DNA of 64,000 nt from Tunturiibacter empetritectus (GTDB lineage: Bacteria; Acidobacteriota; Terriglobia; Terriglobales; Acidobacteriaceae), in NCBI RefSeq assembly GCF_013410875.1, contig NZ_JACCCU010000003.1, forward strand, positions 434,001-498,000, read 5' to 3'. A model generated the notes under the pieces. It was given only the letters and a program-made list of their open reading frames with translations, was not told the DNA's origin and did no database searches. Below are positions 18,579 to 29,740 of the stretch, piece by piece; position 1 is the stretch's first letter; each line of letters opens with the position of its first letter. A program made the position numbers and the translations under genes.

Positions 18579-20177
18579 ATGATCGAAGACAGCCACGCGC
18601 CAGGCAGGGTAACCCAATTTGTCGTCCTACTGATCAGCTTCGTTCTGCTGGATCTTCTATCCCTGCCTATCTTTTTTTCGTACTACCTCTGGGTCTTTGC
18701 CGATAGAAGCAACTTCCTCAACCTCGACTACATGCTCGCCGAACATCTTCACCTGGGGGTGGATGCCTTTTATCAGTACGGGCTTCTTCCGGTCTTGATT
18801 CAGCACGGCCTGTTTGCGATCTTCGGCCGCGGCTACTGGCCGATGATTGGTTGCACGATCGTCGTGTTGATCCTGATGGTGGTGTTCTGGACTTATTTTC
18901 TGCGTGACCTCTCCTCGCGGTGGTTGTATCTCGCCGCGGTGGTCGCGGTCGCTCCTCTTCTTCTGTGGGTCAATCCCAACTTCCCTTACTCTCTGGTGCA
19001 GTTGTCGATGTTGTTTGCTCTGCTCTTTCTTGTGGAGGGGCGTGCGGACGTGGCGCTTGCCGTCTCGGTGATTGGCTGCTTCAGCGTTCCGTCGTTGCCG
19101 CTGCTTCTCACTGGACTTCTCGCTCTCTATATCGCAGCGGACTGGTGGTTCAACAGCGACCGTTCGATTCGGCTTCTGGTCCGTCGCTTTGCTCCCGGCG
19201 TTCTGACGTACGTTGTCTTGTTCGCCGGTCTAAGCGCCTACTTTGGGGTTCAATCCACTCTGGTAACGGCGCTCCCCATGCTGGGACTAAAGTTTTACTA
19301 TGGCACGGCGGGCAAGATGGACTACAACGACCTGAAGGGCTTCCTGCATCCCGCCGGCCACAGTTTGAAGTACTACCTCGGGTATTACGTCGTCACGCCG
19401 ATTACATGGTGGATCCTCAGCACGCTCGCCCTGGCTGCTATGGGAGCCTGGGCGCTGCGCGTAATGATCCGCAGCGGCAGACCCGATCCCAGGCACGCCG
19501 CCGTAGCCTTCTGCGCGGCGCTGCAGCTTTTCTTTGCCGTCGCAGCGTACAAGGGCGACGGGCAGCACATTATCTACGACCCAATCGTTGCAGCTGGCGT
19601 ACTCCTTGGCATCTCGCTGCTCACGATTCCTCGCTGGCAGAATCGCTCGCTGATCCTCTTTATCTGCATAGGACTATGTGCGCAGCTGGGGCAGGCCAGA
19701 CTCACTCTGGCTGCGTGGCGGGGGACTCATCGCTACCCCGTTACAAAAAACCTCTACGCAGAGCCTGAGTACGCTGAGCAGATGGCGAAGATCCTCGAGA
19801 TCGCCTCGACGAAGAAACTTTTGATGATGTCGAATGCAACGGGCGTTCACGGCTACTATCCAACGATCGGCTCTCCGGACGCATGGTTTCTTATGCCGCA
19901 CCAGCAGCTTCCTGCGGATCGCGAGCGCATCATCGCCGGTGTTCGCGCGGCCGAGGTGGTGGTCGAGGACACCACGCACGTCCCGTACTTTACCGACCGC
20001 GATCCGGATGTTCAGGCTCAACTCCGCTCGATGTGCCTGACCGACGTAACCCGCGACTTCCAGATATGGTGGCGAAATCCGCCGGAGTCCGCCACCTGCA
20101 AACTCAACCTGCGCAATACGCGAAGCAGTGCGGAGTCAACGGCAACGATGTCGGACTCTGCGCCCGTACCTCATTGA
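18579..20177 (+). CDS. Polytopic membrane protein, GT-C glycosyltransferase-like
   Basis: A 532-residue protein with about eleven membrane segments in the first ~390 residues and a soluble tail of ~140 residues. An acidic/polar loop follows the first segment (NFLNLDYMLAEHLHLG), the layout of GT-C enzymes, but no family motif is firm. GGGGAG lies 3-4 bases before the ATG. It stands directly upstream of a GH127 gene with a ~50-base gap, possibly co-transcribed. It could equally be a polymerase or flippase of glycan assembly. Function is unassigned. Confidence 0.65.
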   Translation: MIEDSHAPGRVTQFVVLLISFVLLDLLSLPIFFSYYLWVFADRSNFLNLDYMLAEHLHLGVDAFYQYGLLPVLIQHGLFAIFGRGYWPMIGCTIVVLILMVVFWTYFLRDLSSRWLYLAAVVAVAPLLLWVNPNFPYSLVQLSMLFALLFLVEGRADVALAVSVIGCFSVPSLPLLLTGLLALYIAADWWFNSDRSIRLLVRRFAPGVLTYVVLFAGLSAYFGVQSTLVTALPMLGLKFYYGTAGKMDYNDLKGFLHPAGHSLKYYLGYYVVTPITWWILSTLALAAMGAWALRVMIRSGRPDPRHAAVAFCAALQLFFAVAAYKGDGQHIIYDPIVAAGVLLGISLLTIPRWQNRSLILFICIGLCAQLGQARLTLAAWRGTHRYPVTKNLYAEPEYAEQMAKILEIASTKKLLMMSNATGVHGYYPTIGSPDAWFLMPHQQLPADRERIIAGVRAAEVVVEDTTHVPYFTDRDPDVQAQLRSMCLTDVTRDFQIWWRNPPESATCKLNLRNTRSSAESTATMSDSAPVPH

Positions 20178-20227
20178 TCGCAGCCCACCGGGTGACAGAT
20201 CGATCTCAACAGGCAGAGAATGCTGGA

Positions 20228-22111
20228 GTGAGCCTTGAGATCTCGAGACGCGAGTTGTTGCGGGGTGGGGCTGCTGTTGCGGCTGGTGGGGCGCTGCAAC
20301 GTACCGGATTTGCCGCTGTTAGCGCGGGGCCGCTCGAAGAGGTTGGTTATTCGCAGGTGACGCTCAAGAGTGCGCCGCACCTGGCTCAGATGGAGAACGC
20401 GCGCGCCATACTCATGGGGATCAGCGACGACAGCCTGTTGATGCCGTTCCGAAAGATGGTGGGACAGGATGCGCCGGGCGAAGATATCGGCGGGTGGTAT
20501 CAGTACCGGGCGGACTATGACTACAGAAAAGAAGACGCGGGGCTGGCGCCGAGTGCAACGTTCGGGCAGTGGGTGTCGGCCCTGTCGCGGATGTATGCGA
20601 TCACGGGCGATCCCGCGTTGCGCGAGCGCGTCGTGCGTCTGAATCGTCTCTACGCCAGGACAATCGCAACTGACTACTATGCCAACAACCGCTTTCCCGC
20701 CTATTGCTTCGACAAGCTGGTCTGCGGGCTGATGGATGCGCACCGGCTCGCGGGAGACGACGATGCCTTGGCGATCCTGGAGCGCACACGAAAGGCTGCA
20801 TTGCCTGAGTTGCCGCCCCATGCGGTGGACCGGGAGGTCGTTTGGAGACAGGGCAAGGATGTCTCTTGGACATGGGATGAGAGCTACACCCTTCCGGAGA
20901 ATTTGTATCTCGTATCGGAGCAAATGAGGGGAGAGGGCCATATCTATCGCGAGATGGCAGAGCGGTATCTTGATGACGCAAGCTACTTCGATCCACTAGC
21001 ACGCGGAGAGAACGTGCTGGGAAGCAGGCATGCATACAGCTACGTGAATGCACTGTGCTCTGCGATGCAGGCTTATCTTGTCGGCGGAAGCGAAAAGCAT
21101 CTGCGCGCCGCGAAGAATGGCTTCGACATGCTTCTTGCTCAAAGCTTCGCTACGGGCGGTTGGGGACCGGATGAGATGTTGCAGGCTCCGGGATCGGGCA
21201 AGGTCTTCGCAAGCCTGGCAACGAGTCACAACAGCTTCGAGACACCTTGCGGAGCCTATGCGCACATGAAACTGACGCGGTACCTGCTACGCTGCACACG
21301 CGACGGCCGTTATGGCGACAGCATGGAGCGGGTAATGTACAACACCGTCCTAGGCGCCATGCCGCTGCAGCCCGATGGCCACGCCTTCTATTACTCGGAC
21401 TACCACTCGCGACCTTCAGAGAATGCAGTGGACAGCACAAACGTGGCGTTGGGTGCCGGAGCAAAGCGGGTTTATTCAACCCACCGGTGGCCCTGTTGTT
21501 CAGGAACGCTGCCGCAGGTCGCCGCAGACTGCTGGATCAACGGATATTTTCACGAGTCGGGAGCGATGTGGGTCAACCTCTATCTGCCGTCTGTTCTTCG
21601 GTGGAGCGAAGGCGGCGCACAGCTCGAGATGGAGTTGGAAGGAGACTATCCGGAGACGCCGGAGGTTCGCTTTCGATTGAAGACCACGCGCGTGGTGCCG
21701 TTTGCACTGAAGTTGCGAATTCCGGCCTGGGCCGACGGGGCCACGCTGCAGGTGAACGGTAGCCCCTTTCCGATGACAGTAGCGTTGGGGTTCGCCACGG
21801 TGCAACGCAAATGGCGGACGGGCGATACGGTGAAGCTGCAACTTCCAATGAAGCCGAGAATCGAGCTGTTGGATGAGGCGCATCCCGAGACGGCAGCGGT
21901 CCTGTTTGGGCCGAGGGTGTTGTTCGCGCTGGCTTCCGGGCCAGTGGTGGCGCGCAGAGAGCAGGCTCTCGCCGTGCAACAGGACAAGGAAGGCCAGTGG
22001 ATACTGGAGAGCACCAACGGGCCAGTAAAGATGGTTCCGTTTACCTCGGTCGGGGATCAGGAGTATCTAACCTATCTGCAACTGATCAGAACTGATGAGT
22101 TAAATGGGTAG
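20228..22111 (+). CDS. GH127 beta-L-arabinofuranosidase-like protein (DUF1680), Tat signal
   Basis: The product begins with a Tat-type signal (SRRELLRGGAAVAAGG). The body is a DUF1680/GH127 alpha/alpha barrel. GH127 enzymes use a cysteine nucleophile in a zinc site made of one Glu and three Cys. Matching residues are ETPCGAY (Glu plus Cys) and WPCCSGT (paired Cys, the second being the expected nucleophile). Plant cell-wall arabinan or extensin glycans would be the likely source of substrate. The spacing ETPC, rather than the ETC of characterised members, is a small departure. The start is uncertain: GTG at 20228 is used, with GTG at 20192 possible; the upstream open frame overlaps the previous gene. 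Confidence 0.82.
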   Translation: MSLEISRRELLRGGAAVAAGGALQRTGFAAVSAGPLEEVGYSQVTLKSAPHLAQMENARAILMGISDDSLLMPFRKMVGQDAPGEDIGGWYQYRADYDYRKEDAGLAPSATFGQWVSALSRMYAITGDPALRERVVRLNRLYARTIATDYYANNRFPAYCFDKLVCGLMDAHRLAGDDDALAILERTRKAALPELPPHAVDREVVWRQGKDVSWTWDESYTLPENLYLVSEQMRGEGHIYREMAERYLDDASYFDPLARGENVLGSRHAYSYVNALCSAMQAYLVGGSEKHLRAAKNGFDMLLAQSFATGGWGPDEMLQAPGSGKVFASLATSHNSFETPCGAYAHMKLTRYLLRCTRDGRYGDSMERVMYNTVLGAMPLQPDGHAFYYSDYHSRPSENAVDSTNVALGAGAKRVYSTHRWPCCSGTLPQVAADCWINGYFHESGAMWVNLYLPSVLRWSEGGAQLEMELEGDYPETPEVRFRLKTTRVVPFALKLRIPAWADGATLQVNGSPFPMTVALGFATVQRKWRTGDTVKLQLPMKPRIELLDEAHPETAAVLFGPRVLFALASGPVVARREQALAVQQDKEGQWILESTNGPVKMVPFTSVGDQEYLTYLQLIRTDELNG

Positions 22112-22186
22112 CGCGACCCACCGGCCACGCAAATCGCAAAGGTAAAAATCTAAAGCGAAAAGATCTCTCATTGCATCTTAAGCTCC

Positions 22187-23221
<1,035 letters not shown>

Positions 23222-23229
23222 ACGCGTAG

Positions 23230-23282
23230 AATTGGCGATGATCTCGGGGCTCGTGGACTCCCTGCGAGCCTCGCCAATTTTC
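23230..23282 (+). terminator. Long bipartite hairpin after the aldo/keto reductase gene
   Basis: An outer 9-bp perfect stem AATTGGCGA/TCGCCAATT (23230-23238 and 23271-23279) encloses an inner GGCTCG/CGAGCC stem, and is followed by TTTC. It lies 9 bases after the stop. Probable terminator; the short T-run lowers confidence. Confidence 0.6.
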
Positions 23283-23298
23283 AGTGCGTGAGGATTGA

Positions 23299-25146
23299 GT
23301 GCGACTAACAATGGCTTTGTTGCTGGCCGGTTTTCTTAGCATCAACACGTTGGCTCAACCAGGGAAGACAAATCGTTTTGCCGTTCAGGGCGATCACTTT
23401 GTACTAGATGGCAAGCCCTTCGTGGTGATATCGGGAGAGATGCACTATCCGCGAATTCCGCGAGCGTATTGGCGCCAGCGATTCCGAATGGCCAAAGCAA
23501 TGGGGTTGAACACAATCACCACTTACGTCTTCTGGAACGTGCATGAACCGAAGCCGGGTGTATACGACTTCTCCGGCAACAACGATGTCGCAGAGTTTGT
23601 TCGCGAAGCTCAGCAGGAAGGCCTCTATGTAATCCTTCGGCCCGGGCCTTATGTCTGCGCGGAGTGGGAGTTTGGCGGCTATCCCTCGTGGCTGCTGAAG
23701 GATCACGAGACCAGGGTGCGCACCAGCGACCCGAAGTTCATGGCGCCCACTGCTCGATGGATTGCGCGGCTGGGAAAGGAGCTTGCTCCCTTGCAGGTGG
23801 GCAATGGCGGCCCGATCATCCTCACGCAGGTGGAGAATGAATACGGATCGTTCGGCAGCGATCATGCTTACATGGAGCAGATTCACAAGCTTCTCGTCGA
23901 TGCGGGATTCACTCAGTCGCAGCTCTATACCGCGGACGGCCCGGAGCAGGTGCCGAATGGCTCCTTGCCGGAGCTTCCTGTCGGGATCAACTTTGGCGGC
24001 GAAGAAGATGGCGCAGCAGAGCGGGCATTCGCGAAGCTGAAAGAGGTCCGTCCGAACGGACCATTCATCAACAGCGAGTACTGGGCCGGTTGGTTCGATC
24101 ACTGGGGAGCAGACCATGCGAACACCCACGCGGACAAGCAGGCAGACAATCTGCAATGGATGCTGGCGCATGGTTACTCCGTCAGCTTCTATATGTTTCA
24201 CGGCGGCACCAGCTTTGGCTGGATGAATGGCTCGAACGGCGATCAGAAAGGCAGCTACGAGCCGGACGTCACCAGCTACGACTACGACGCAGCGCTGGAT
24301 GAAGGGGGGCGTCCCACGCCGAAGTACTTCGTGTTTCGCGACCTCATCGCAAAGTCCACCGGCATCACCGCGTCACCCGTGCCTGAAGTTGCACCTGCGA
24401 TTCGAACTCCGGAGGCTAGATTTGTCGAGTCCGCATCCTTGTGGGAGAATCTGCCCACGCCCATCCGATCGGATCATCCGCTCAGCATGGAAGATGTCGA
24501 CCAGGCCTATGGCTACATTCTGTATCGCACGACCTTGCAGTCAGCCGATCAGGGTGAGCTGGTTCTCGATGAACTTCACAGCTACGCCCAGGTCTATCTG
24601 GATGGCAAATTGCTTGGAACTCTCGATAGGCGACTAAAGCAGGATCGTCTTACACTTCCTGCGACTGCCGACAAAGCGCGTCTCGACATTCTGGTGGAAA
24701 ATACCGGCCGGATCAACTTTGGCAAAGCCATTGGTGGCGAACGCGCCGGAATAACAAAGCAGGTCACGTTGGGCGGCAAGGAACTCACAGGTTGGGAGAT
24801 CTATCCGTTGCCGATGAACAATACCGCGAGCTTGAAGTTTTCAAAGCAGCCCTGCGAAGGCGCTTGTTTTTATCGCGCCAGCTTTGAGCTAAGCACCCTT
24901 GGCGATACCTTCCTCGACACCAGCCAATTGACGAAGGGCCAGCTTTGGCTCAATGGCCACGCGCTGGGCCGCATCTGTACCATCGGGCCACAGAAGACAC
25001 TCTATGCTCCGGCACCGTGGATGGTTACGGGAAACAATGAAGTGATCGTATTCGATCTGCAAGGCAAAATGGGCGCGGCTGTCCGTGGGCTGGACAAACC
25101 AGTACTTGGTGCACCACCAACGAAAGAGTCTCCCGTAGCCCGGTAG
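23299..25146 (+). CDS. GH35 beta-galactosidase, secreted
   Basis: A 615-residue exported enzyme: the signal peptide runs to about INTLAQPG. The GH35 barrel has LRPGPYVCAEWEFGG, the acid/base glutamate in TQVENEYGSFG and the nucleophile glutamate in INSEYWAGWFDHWG. C-terminal beta-sandwich domains follow (a region with LWLNGHALGRIC). It removes terminal beta-galactose from oligosaccharides, probably in the periplasm. The GTG at 23299 has GAGGA about 4 bases upstream; an ATG at 23311 is an alternative. Confidence 0.92.
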   Translation: MRLTMALLLAGFLSINTLAQPGKTNRFAVQGDHFVLDGKPFVVISGEMHYPRIPRAYWRQRFRMAKAMGLNTITTYVFWNVHEPKPGVYDFSGNNDVAEFVREAQQEGLYVILRPGPYVCAEWEFGGYPSWLLKDHETRVRTSDPKFMAPTARWIARLGKELAPLQVGNGGPIILTQVENEYGSFGSDHAYMEQIHKLLVDAGFTQSQLYTADGPEQVPNGSLPELPVGINFGGEEDGAAERAFAKLKEVRPNGPFINSEYWAGWFDHWGADHANTHADKQADNLQWMLAHGYSVSFYMFHGGTSFGWMNGSNGDQKGSYEPDVTSYDYDAALDEGGRPTPKYFVFRDLIAKSTGITASPVPEVAPAIRTPEARFVESASLWENLPTPIRSDHPLSMEDVDQAYGYILYRTTLQSADQGELVLDELHSYAQVYLDGKLLGTLDRRLKQDRLTLPATADKARLDILVENTGRINFGKAIGGERAGITKQVTLGGKELTGWEIYPLPMNNTASLKFSKQPCEGACFYRASFELSTLGDTFLDTSQLTKGQLWLNGHALGRICTIGPQKTLYAPAPWMVTGNNEVIVFDLQGKMGAAVRGLDKPVLGAPPTKESPVAR

Positions 25147-25154
25147 TGCTCCTC

Positions 25155-25189
25155 AAAAAGAAGAGCCTCAGGCACGTTCCTGAGGCTCT
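25155..25189 (-). terminator. Strong terminator between convergent GH35 and porin genes
   Basis: An 11-bp perfect stem AGAGCCTCAGG/CCTGAGGCTCT with loop CACGTT. On the minus strand it is followed by TCTTTTTG, so it mainly serves the porin gene; on the plus strand it could also stop GH35 transcripts. Confidence 0.82.
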
Positions 25190-25215
25190 CTTAGACGTTG
25201 CATTGGTTGCTGCGG

Positions 25216-26826
25216 TTAGAATTTCATCAGAAACGCCACGGTCAGGCGGTTCTCGCTCTCGCGAAGATCGGGACTCCACCCTGCAACGACTGAACCCGGT
25301 GCTCCGAATGTATTTCCTCCTGGCGGAGTGACGCCACCGGGTCCGGCGAAGTATGGGACGTTCGCTGCACGGTGGTTGTACTCCAACCGATAGGTGAAGT
25401 ACTGACTCGGCATGTAGTCGGCTGTCACGGAAGCGTCCCAAGCCTTGAACGGATCACCTGGATTCTCTGTGAAGTAAGGTGTTCCTGAAGCTGCTGTCGC
25501 TCCATTGATCGGTGGGAGAAGGACGAGGTAACGGCCGGGGTTGTTGATGCGTCCACCGCCAACGGTCAGGCCGTATTTATCACGGTCAAACCAGAGCCGG
25601 TTGTAAAACATGAAGCCGAGAAAGCTCTGCTTTGGCCCGTTCTTGCCGTTCCCCATGCAACTGACCCCGCCGCCACTCTCGCAACCAGCATCGCCGGTAA
25701 GCGTCATCGCAGCTTTGCTGATGGTTGCCATGGGGCGGTCATAGTACTTGTACTCGATGCTGTCGTCGGTGTGATACCGTGTGCGGTTGCCGATGCCAAG
25801 CGCGTCCTCGCCATAGCCGTACTGGTTGCCGAGAATCTCCAGCTTGCCGGTGGGTCGATAGAGGATCTGTCCGCCCAGGCCGGGCCGATTGTTGAAGCGG
25901 CCATATGACTGCCAGCCATTGATGAACCACGGCTCGATCTTCAACTTGGCCGTCGGATACCACTGCACGCGCACGCCATTGAAGAACCACGGAGTGTTTG
26001 AGGAGACGTACGACGGCTGATAGGCCCAGTTGTCGAACTGATAAAACGAAAACAGGCCGACGTAAGAGAGGAAGATACCGGCATCCACGTTGAGGCCGTG
26101 TTGCACGTTGAAGTGGTAGCCTGCGTTGGCCTCGCCCACATAACGATAGGCGTCGGCAAGGTCCCACTGCCCGCGTGAGGGGCTGGCGTCGTTGCGCGGT
26201 GTGGCCGTGGCGTAGAGGCCGATCTGGCTCAAAACCCGGGCGTGCACATTGTTCAAGTGGAAGTCGCCGCCGATCCCGAGATCGGTCAGGGTCACCTCGC
26301 TCGATCGAAAGACCTCGCTAGAACCAACGATGGTGTCGTCCTGCGGATGGCGGAAGTCGTAGGTATAACTCACATCCGAGCGAATCTCAGGCGTGAAGAA
26401 TTTGGTCGCATACGGAGTATCTTTGGTGCGCGCATTTCCATTAAGCCAGGTAAAGTCGGCAAAAGCGAACGGCTCTGAGTGCGGACTCTTCGGGTCGGTA
26501 ATCTCAGGCTCAGCCTCCGTAAGAACAGAAGAGGAGACAGAGGCCTTTGCTGTTGTGACGTGGTGCGTCTCCGGCGCAATGGCACTGGCCGTCTTCAGAG
26601 CCGTCAACTCCTTCTGAATCTCCTCCAGCTTGTCCTGCAACTGCTGAATCTTCTGGTCCTGAGCTGTCTGGTGCTCCGGTGTGGACTGAGTATTCTCTAC
26701 GGCCGTCTGCAGATTCGGCTCTGTCGTCTGAGCCCGAAGATTGCTTGCGCAAACAGCCATCCCCGCTGCAAAGCTAAGCGCAGCCAGACCGAATCGCTGA
26801 CCGCATAAGGTTATTCTGTTTTTCAC
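25216..26826 (-). CDS. Outer-membrane beta-barrel porin (OmpL/Bbp2-like)
   Basis: A 536-residue outer-membrane protein. After a signal peptide ending near NLRAQTT comes a short coiled coil (QKIQQLQDKLEEIQKELTAL), then alternating beta strands rich in Tyr/Trp, ending in Phe (AFLMKF), the usual C-terminal signature for barrel insertion. The layout matches the putative beta-barrel porin-2 (OmpL-like) group. The GTG at 26826 is chosen over an upstream ATG because GGAG lies 7 bases before it and it begins directly at the signal peptide. Convergent with GH35, it may import oligosaccharides (inference). Confidence 0.8.
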   Translation of the reverse strand: MKNRITLCGQRFGLAALSFAAGMAVCASNLRAQTTEPNLQTAVENTQSTPEHQTAQDQKIQQLQDKLEEIQKELTALKTASAIAPETHHVTTAKASVSSSVLTEAEPEITDPKSPHSEPFAFADFTWLNGNARTKDTPYATKFFTPEIRSDVSYTYDFRHPQDDTIVGSSEVFRSSEVTLTDLGIGGDFHLNNVHARVLSQIGLYATATPRNDASPSRGQWDLADAYRYVGEANAGYHFNVQHGLNVDAGIFLSYVGLFSFYQFDNWAYQPSYVSSNTPWFFNGVRVQWYPTAKLKIEPWFINGWQSYGRFNNRPGLGGQILYRPTGKLEILGNQYGYGEDALGIGNRTRYHTDDSIEYKYYDRPMATISKAAMTLTGDAGCESGGGVSCMGNGKNGPKQSFLGFMFYNRLWFDRDKYGLTVGGGRINNPGRYLVLLPPINGATAASGTPYFTENPGDPFKAWDASVTADYMPSQYFTYRLEYNHRAANVPYFAGPGGVTPPGGNTFGAPGSVVAGWSPDLRESENRLTVAFLMKF

Positions 26827-26977
26827 TGACGCTCTCCATTCCTTACAGCCGCCGTGGCTGGTGCAAGGAACCGCCAAGCCGCAAGACGCTGATACTTAGA
26901 GCGTAGCGAGCTTGCTATAACGAGTTCGTCAAGAAGGCATAACGAATCCATAAAGAGCGTGAAGTTTTGAGCTTGGG

Positions 26978-27016
26978 CTAAAAGAGAGAGGGTTGCCTCC
27001 ACTTGGACGCAACCCT
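26978..27016 (-). terminator. Terminator of the DHA2 transporter gene
   Basis: An 8-bp stem AGGGTTGC/GCAACCCT, extended by partial pairing inside, is followed leftward by CTCTCTTTTAG. It lies 27 bases after the transporter's stop codon. Confidence 0.65.
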
Positions 27017-27042
27017 TTGGTTTTCTTGACTAACGTGCGGAA

Positions 27043-28713
27043 CTAGTGGCCGGCGGAAGGGCTCGCATGTTTGGGTGGCCGCGGAATGAAAAACAGCAGC
27101 GGCAGCATGCAGGCGCAGAAGACCGCGAGGTACTGGATGATGTCGAGATAGCCGAGCATGCCGGCCTGACGGTGCAGCTCGTTGTAAAGGTAGGCCTGGG
27201 CAGTGTGGGAGCCGGCGCCTGTCATGGGGTTGCCGCCACTGTGTCCGCCAAACATCCCTTTCAATTTCGCCACCTGATTCATGAAGGCCTGATTGCCCGA
27301 GGTAAGATTGCGAACCATGTTGTTCTCATGCGCTGCGGTGCGGCGGATCAGCATGGTCGCGACGAACGCCGTTCCGCAGGAGCCGCCGATGTTACGCGCC
27401 AGGTTGGTAAGGCCCGAGACGTCGTTGTTCTCCGACTGCTTCACGCCGATATAGGCGATGGTGTTGATCGGGATAAACAGGAACGCAATACCCGACGCCT
27501 GGAAGCAGCGCACAAAGACCAGGTAGCCATAGCTCACGCCAAGGTTCAGCGTGTGCATCGTGACCAGAGACAGCGTCAACATGACGAAGCCATAGCCGAT
27601 GAGCTTGCGTGGATCGATCTTGCCCACCAGAATGCCGACGATCGGCATCATGCACATCATCATCAGACCCGCGGGCGAAAGCACCAGCCCGGCAAGTTCG
27701 GCAGTGTACCCAAGCAGCGTCTGCACAAACTGCGGAATCAGGATAGTAGTGCCGTAGAGTGAAAAGCCGAGCACGAACATCAGGACGAAGCTGATGGCGA
27801 AGTTGCGGCGTTTGAAGAGGGTGAGGTTAAGGATTGGGCGGTGGCCGTCGCGCAGTTGTTTGAGCTCCCACCAGATCATGGTCACGAAAGCGACCACCAC
27901 GGTGACGGTGAAGAAGGTGATCAGTTTTGAGGCGAACCAGTCATCCTCCTGGCCCTTGTCAAGAATGAACTCGAGCGAGCCGAAGGTAAGACCCAGCAGC
28001 CCGAAGCCGAGAAAATCGAGTTTGATACCGCCCTTCTGCGAGAGCTCAACCTGCTTCTTCACGTAAGGAGGATCTTCGACGATACGCGAGGTGAGGAAGA
28101 GCGAAATCAGGCAGATGGGAACGTTGAGAAAGAAGATCCAGCGCCAGTCGAAGTTGTCCGTAATGTAGCCGCCCAGCGTAGGCCCGATCGCAGGCGCGCA
28201 GACGACGGCAAGGCCATACATCGCGAAGGCCTGTCCACGTTTTTCGGGAGGAAAGGTGTCGGCAAGAATCGCCTGTTCCGACGGCGCAAGTCCGCCGCCT
28301 CCAACGCCCTGAAGGATGCGGCAGAAGATCAGGATCGGAAGCGAAGGGGCAAAGCCGCAGAGAGCGGAGCTAATGCCGAACAACGCAACGCAGATCATGT
28401 AGAACTTCTTGCGCCCAATGAACGTCGTCATGTAGGCGCCAGCGGGCAGAATGATCGCATTCGCAACCAGATACGCCGTCAGCACCCATGTGGCCTCATC
28501 CTGCGTAGCGCCCAGGCCGCCCGCGATATGCGGCAGCGCGACGTTGGCAATTGAGGAGTCAAGCACCTCCATGAAGGTTGCCAGCGTCACCGTCATGGCG
28601 ATAATCCATGGGTTGATCCGCGGACGCCAGGGGCGTTCCATTGCTGGGTGGTGCTCGGGACTACTCGCTTCAGAGAACTGGGCCTCGGTGAGGTCTACTA
28701 CAGTAGCTGCCAT
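27043..28713 (-). CDS. DHA2-family MFS drug/solute exporter (EmrB/QacA-like)
   Basis: A 556-residue major-facilitator protein with about fourteen membrane segments. Typical DHA2 motifs are visible: LDSSIANVALPHIAGGLGA in segment 1, the loop RKKFYMICVALFG, and the antiporter motif region CAPAIGPTLGGYITDNFDWRWIFF. It should export amphipathic compounds in exchange for protons. No HlyD-type adaptor or TolC gene is adjacent, which EmrB-like pumps often have; it may act alone or with distant partners. Confidence 0.92.
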   Translation of the reverse strand: MAATVVDLTEAQFSEASSPEHHPAMERPWRPRINPWIIAMTVTLATFMEVLDSSIANVALPHIAGGLGATQDEATWVLTAYLVANAIILPAGAYMTTFIGRKKFYMICVALFGISSALCGFAPSLPILIFCRILQGVGGGGLAPSEQAILADTFPPEKRGQAFAMYGLAVVCAPAIGPTLGGYITDNFDWRWIFFLNVPICLISLFLTSRIVEDPPYVKKQVELSQKGGIKLDFLGFGLLGLTFGSLEFILDKGQEDDWFASKLITFFTVTVVVAFVTMIWWELKQLRDGHRPILNLTLFKRRNFAISFVLMFVLGFSLYGTTILIPQFVQTLLGYTAELAGLVLSPAGLMMMCMMPIVGILVGKIDPRKLIGYGFVMLTLSLVTMHTLNLGVSYGYLVFVRCFQASGIAFLFIPINTIAYIGVKQSENNDVSGLTNLARNIGGSCGTAFVATMLIRRTAAHENNMVRNLTSGNQAFMNQVAKLKGMFGGHSGGNPMTGAGSHTAQAYLYNELHRQAGMLGYLDIIQYLAVFCACMLPLLFFIPRPPKHASPSAGH

Positions 28714-28843
28714 GTGTGGTGATTAGATTTGCCTCGACGAGGCCCGGATTCAGAGAGTTTCAGACAAAATTTGAGTGAACGCCATTGAAATGGCCGCTTC
28801 TTTACCATATCCAGCGTCGGCCACTGCATCTTGCCGCTTGGTT

Positions 28844-29623
28844 TTAGAGCGATCGAATAATCGACGCCGCGATGCTTTCCACTGGAACGGTCTTGCGCTG
28901 AGGAGCATCCCGCGCCGGATCGTAGTAGAGCAGCCGGCCACAGCTCTCGCAGGTCATCATGGTCTCGTCATTGCTGCGATCGCGAAGGTCGTTCCAGCGC
29001 TGCGGCCTCACCATCATCTGGCAGGCCATGCACTTCTGATTGAGCGCCTCGGCTACGCCTGTTCCCTTTGCCTTTGCGATTCGGTCATAAGTGGAAAGCG
29101 CGGCCTCGCCGATCTCAGCACGCACGGCGATACGTTTCTCCTCGACAGCAGCCAGCAGGGTCTTATCTGCGGCGACGGTTTCGGTCGCCCCGATTCGCTC
29201 GCGCTCCAGCGTGGCGGTCGCGTCGGTGACGGCGTCGTCCGCGAGTTTCTTCTGCAACTCGAGTCCCTCGCTGCGCTCCATGCTCTCGATCTCGGCGTCC
29301 TCGAGCTTGCTGATCTCCGCTTGCGCAAAGGCGATCTCGTGCTCGAACGCGGTCACCTGCACGGTCGTCGTGGCAAGGTCCATGTGTTTGCGCGTGCGGT
29401 CGATCTTGGCCTTCTGATCCTTGACGTCGGACTCCTGCCGCCGCCGCAGCGCCTCCTCTTTAGCGATCAGATCGACGATGACGCCGCGCTGTCCCTGGCT
29501 CGCCTTCGCCTTGGTCTCCAGCGTGGCGACGTGCTTCGGCAGAGCCACCATCTCATCACGAAGCCGCTTGGCCTCGACGTCATACGCCTGCAATACGACC
29601 AGCTTTTCAAGATCCGGATGCAT
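28844..29623 (-). CDS. Coiled-coil protein with C-terminal C4 zinc ribbon
   Basis: A 259-residue protein made of long antiparallel coiled coils (about residues 10-185), followed by a zinc ribbon with CMACQMMV and CESCGRLLYY. This architecture (DUF164-like/zf-RING_7) is widespread in bacteria and is thought to bind nucleic acid or assist ribosome-linked processes, but no reaction is established. The ATG at 29623 is preferred to one 24 codons upstream because AAGGAG lies about 9 bases before it. Confidence 0.85.
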   Translation of the reverse strand: MHPDLEKLVVLQAYDVEAKRLRDEMVALPKHVATLETKAKASQGQRGVIVDLIAKEEALRRRQESDVKDQKAKIDRTRKHMDLATTTVQVTAFEHEIAFAQAEISKLEDAEIESMERSEGLELQKKLADDAVTDATATLERERIGATETVAADKTLLAAVEEKRIAVRAEIGEAALSTYDRIAKAKGTGVAEALNQKCMACQMMVRPQRWNDLRDRSNDETMMTCESCGRLLYYDPARDAPQRKTVPVESIAASIIRSL

Positions 29624-29710
29624 CTCGCGTCTCTCCTTACCCTCGGTTCGATCGCTGAAAAATTCAACAACAGCGGAAGTCCCGAAGTCTAGCACCGCGT
29701 GCGCCAGTTG

Positions 29711-29740
29711 TTAAGTATGCGCCTTTTAAGTATGCGCCTT
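29711..29740. repeat. 15-bp perfect tandem duplication
   Basis: TTAAGTATGCGCCTT occurs twice head to tail and abuts the stop codon of the M1 peptidase gene. It looks like replication slippage. Confidence 0.9.

Noticed and set aside
19883..20227. Upstream extension of the GH127 frame to 19883
   Set aside because: It overlaps the preceding membrane-protein gene and encodes Arg/His-rich shadow sequence; the Tat signal starts after 20228.
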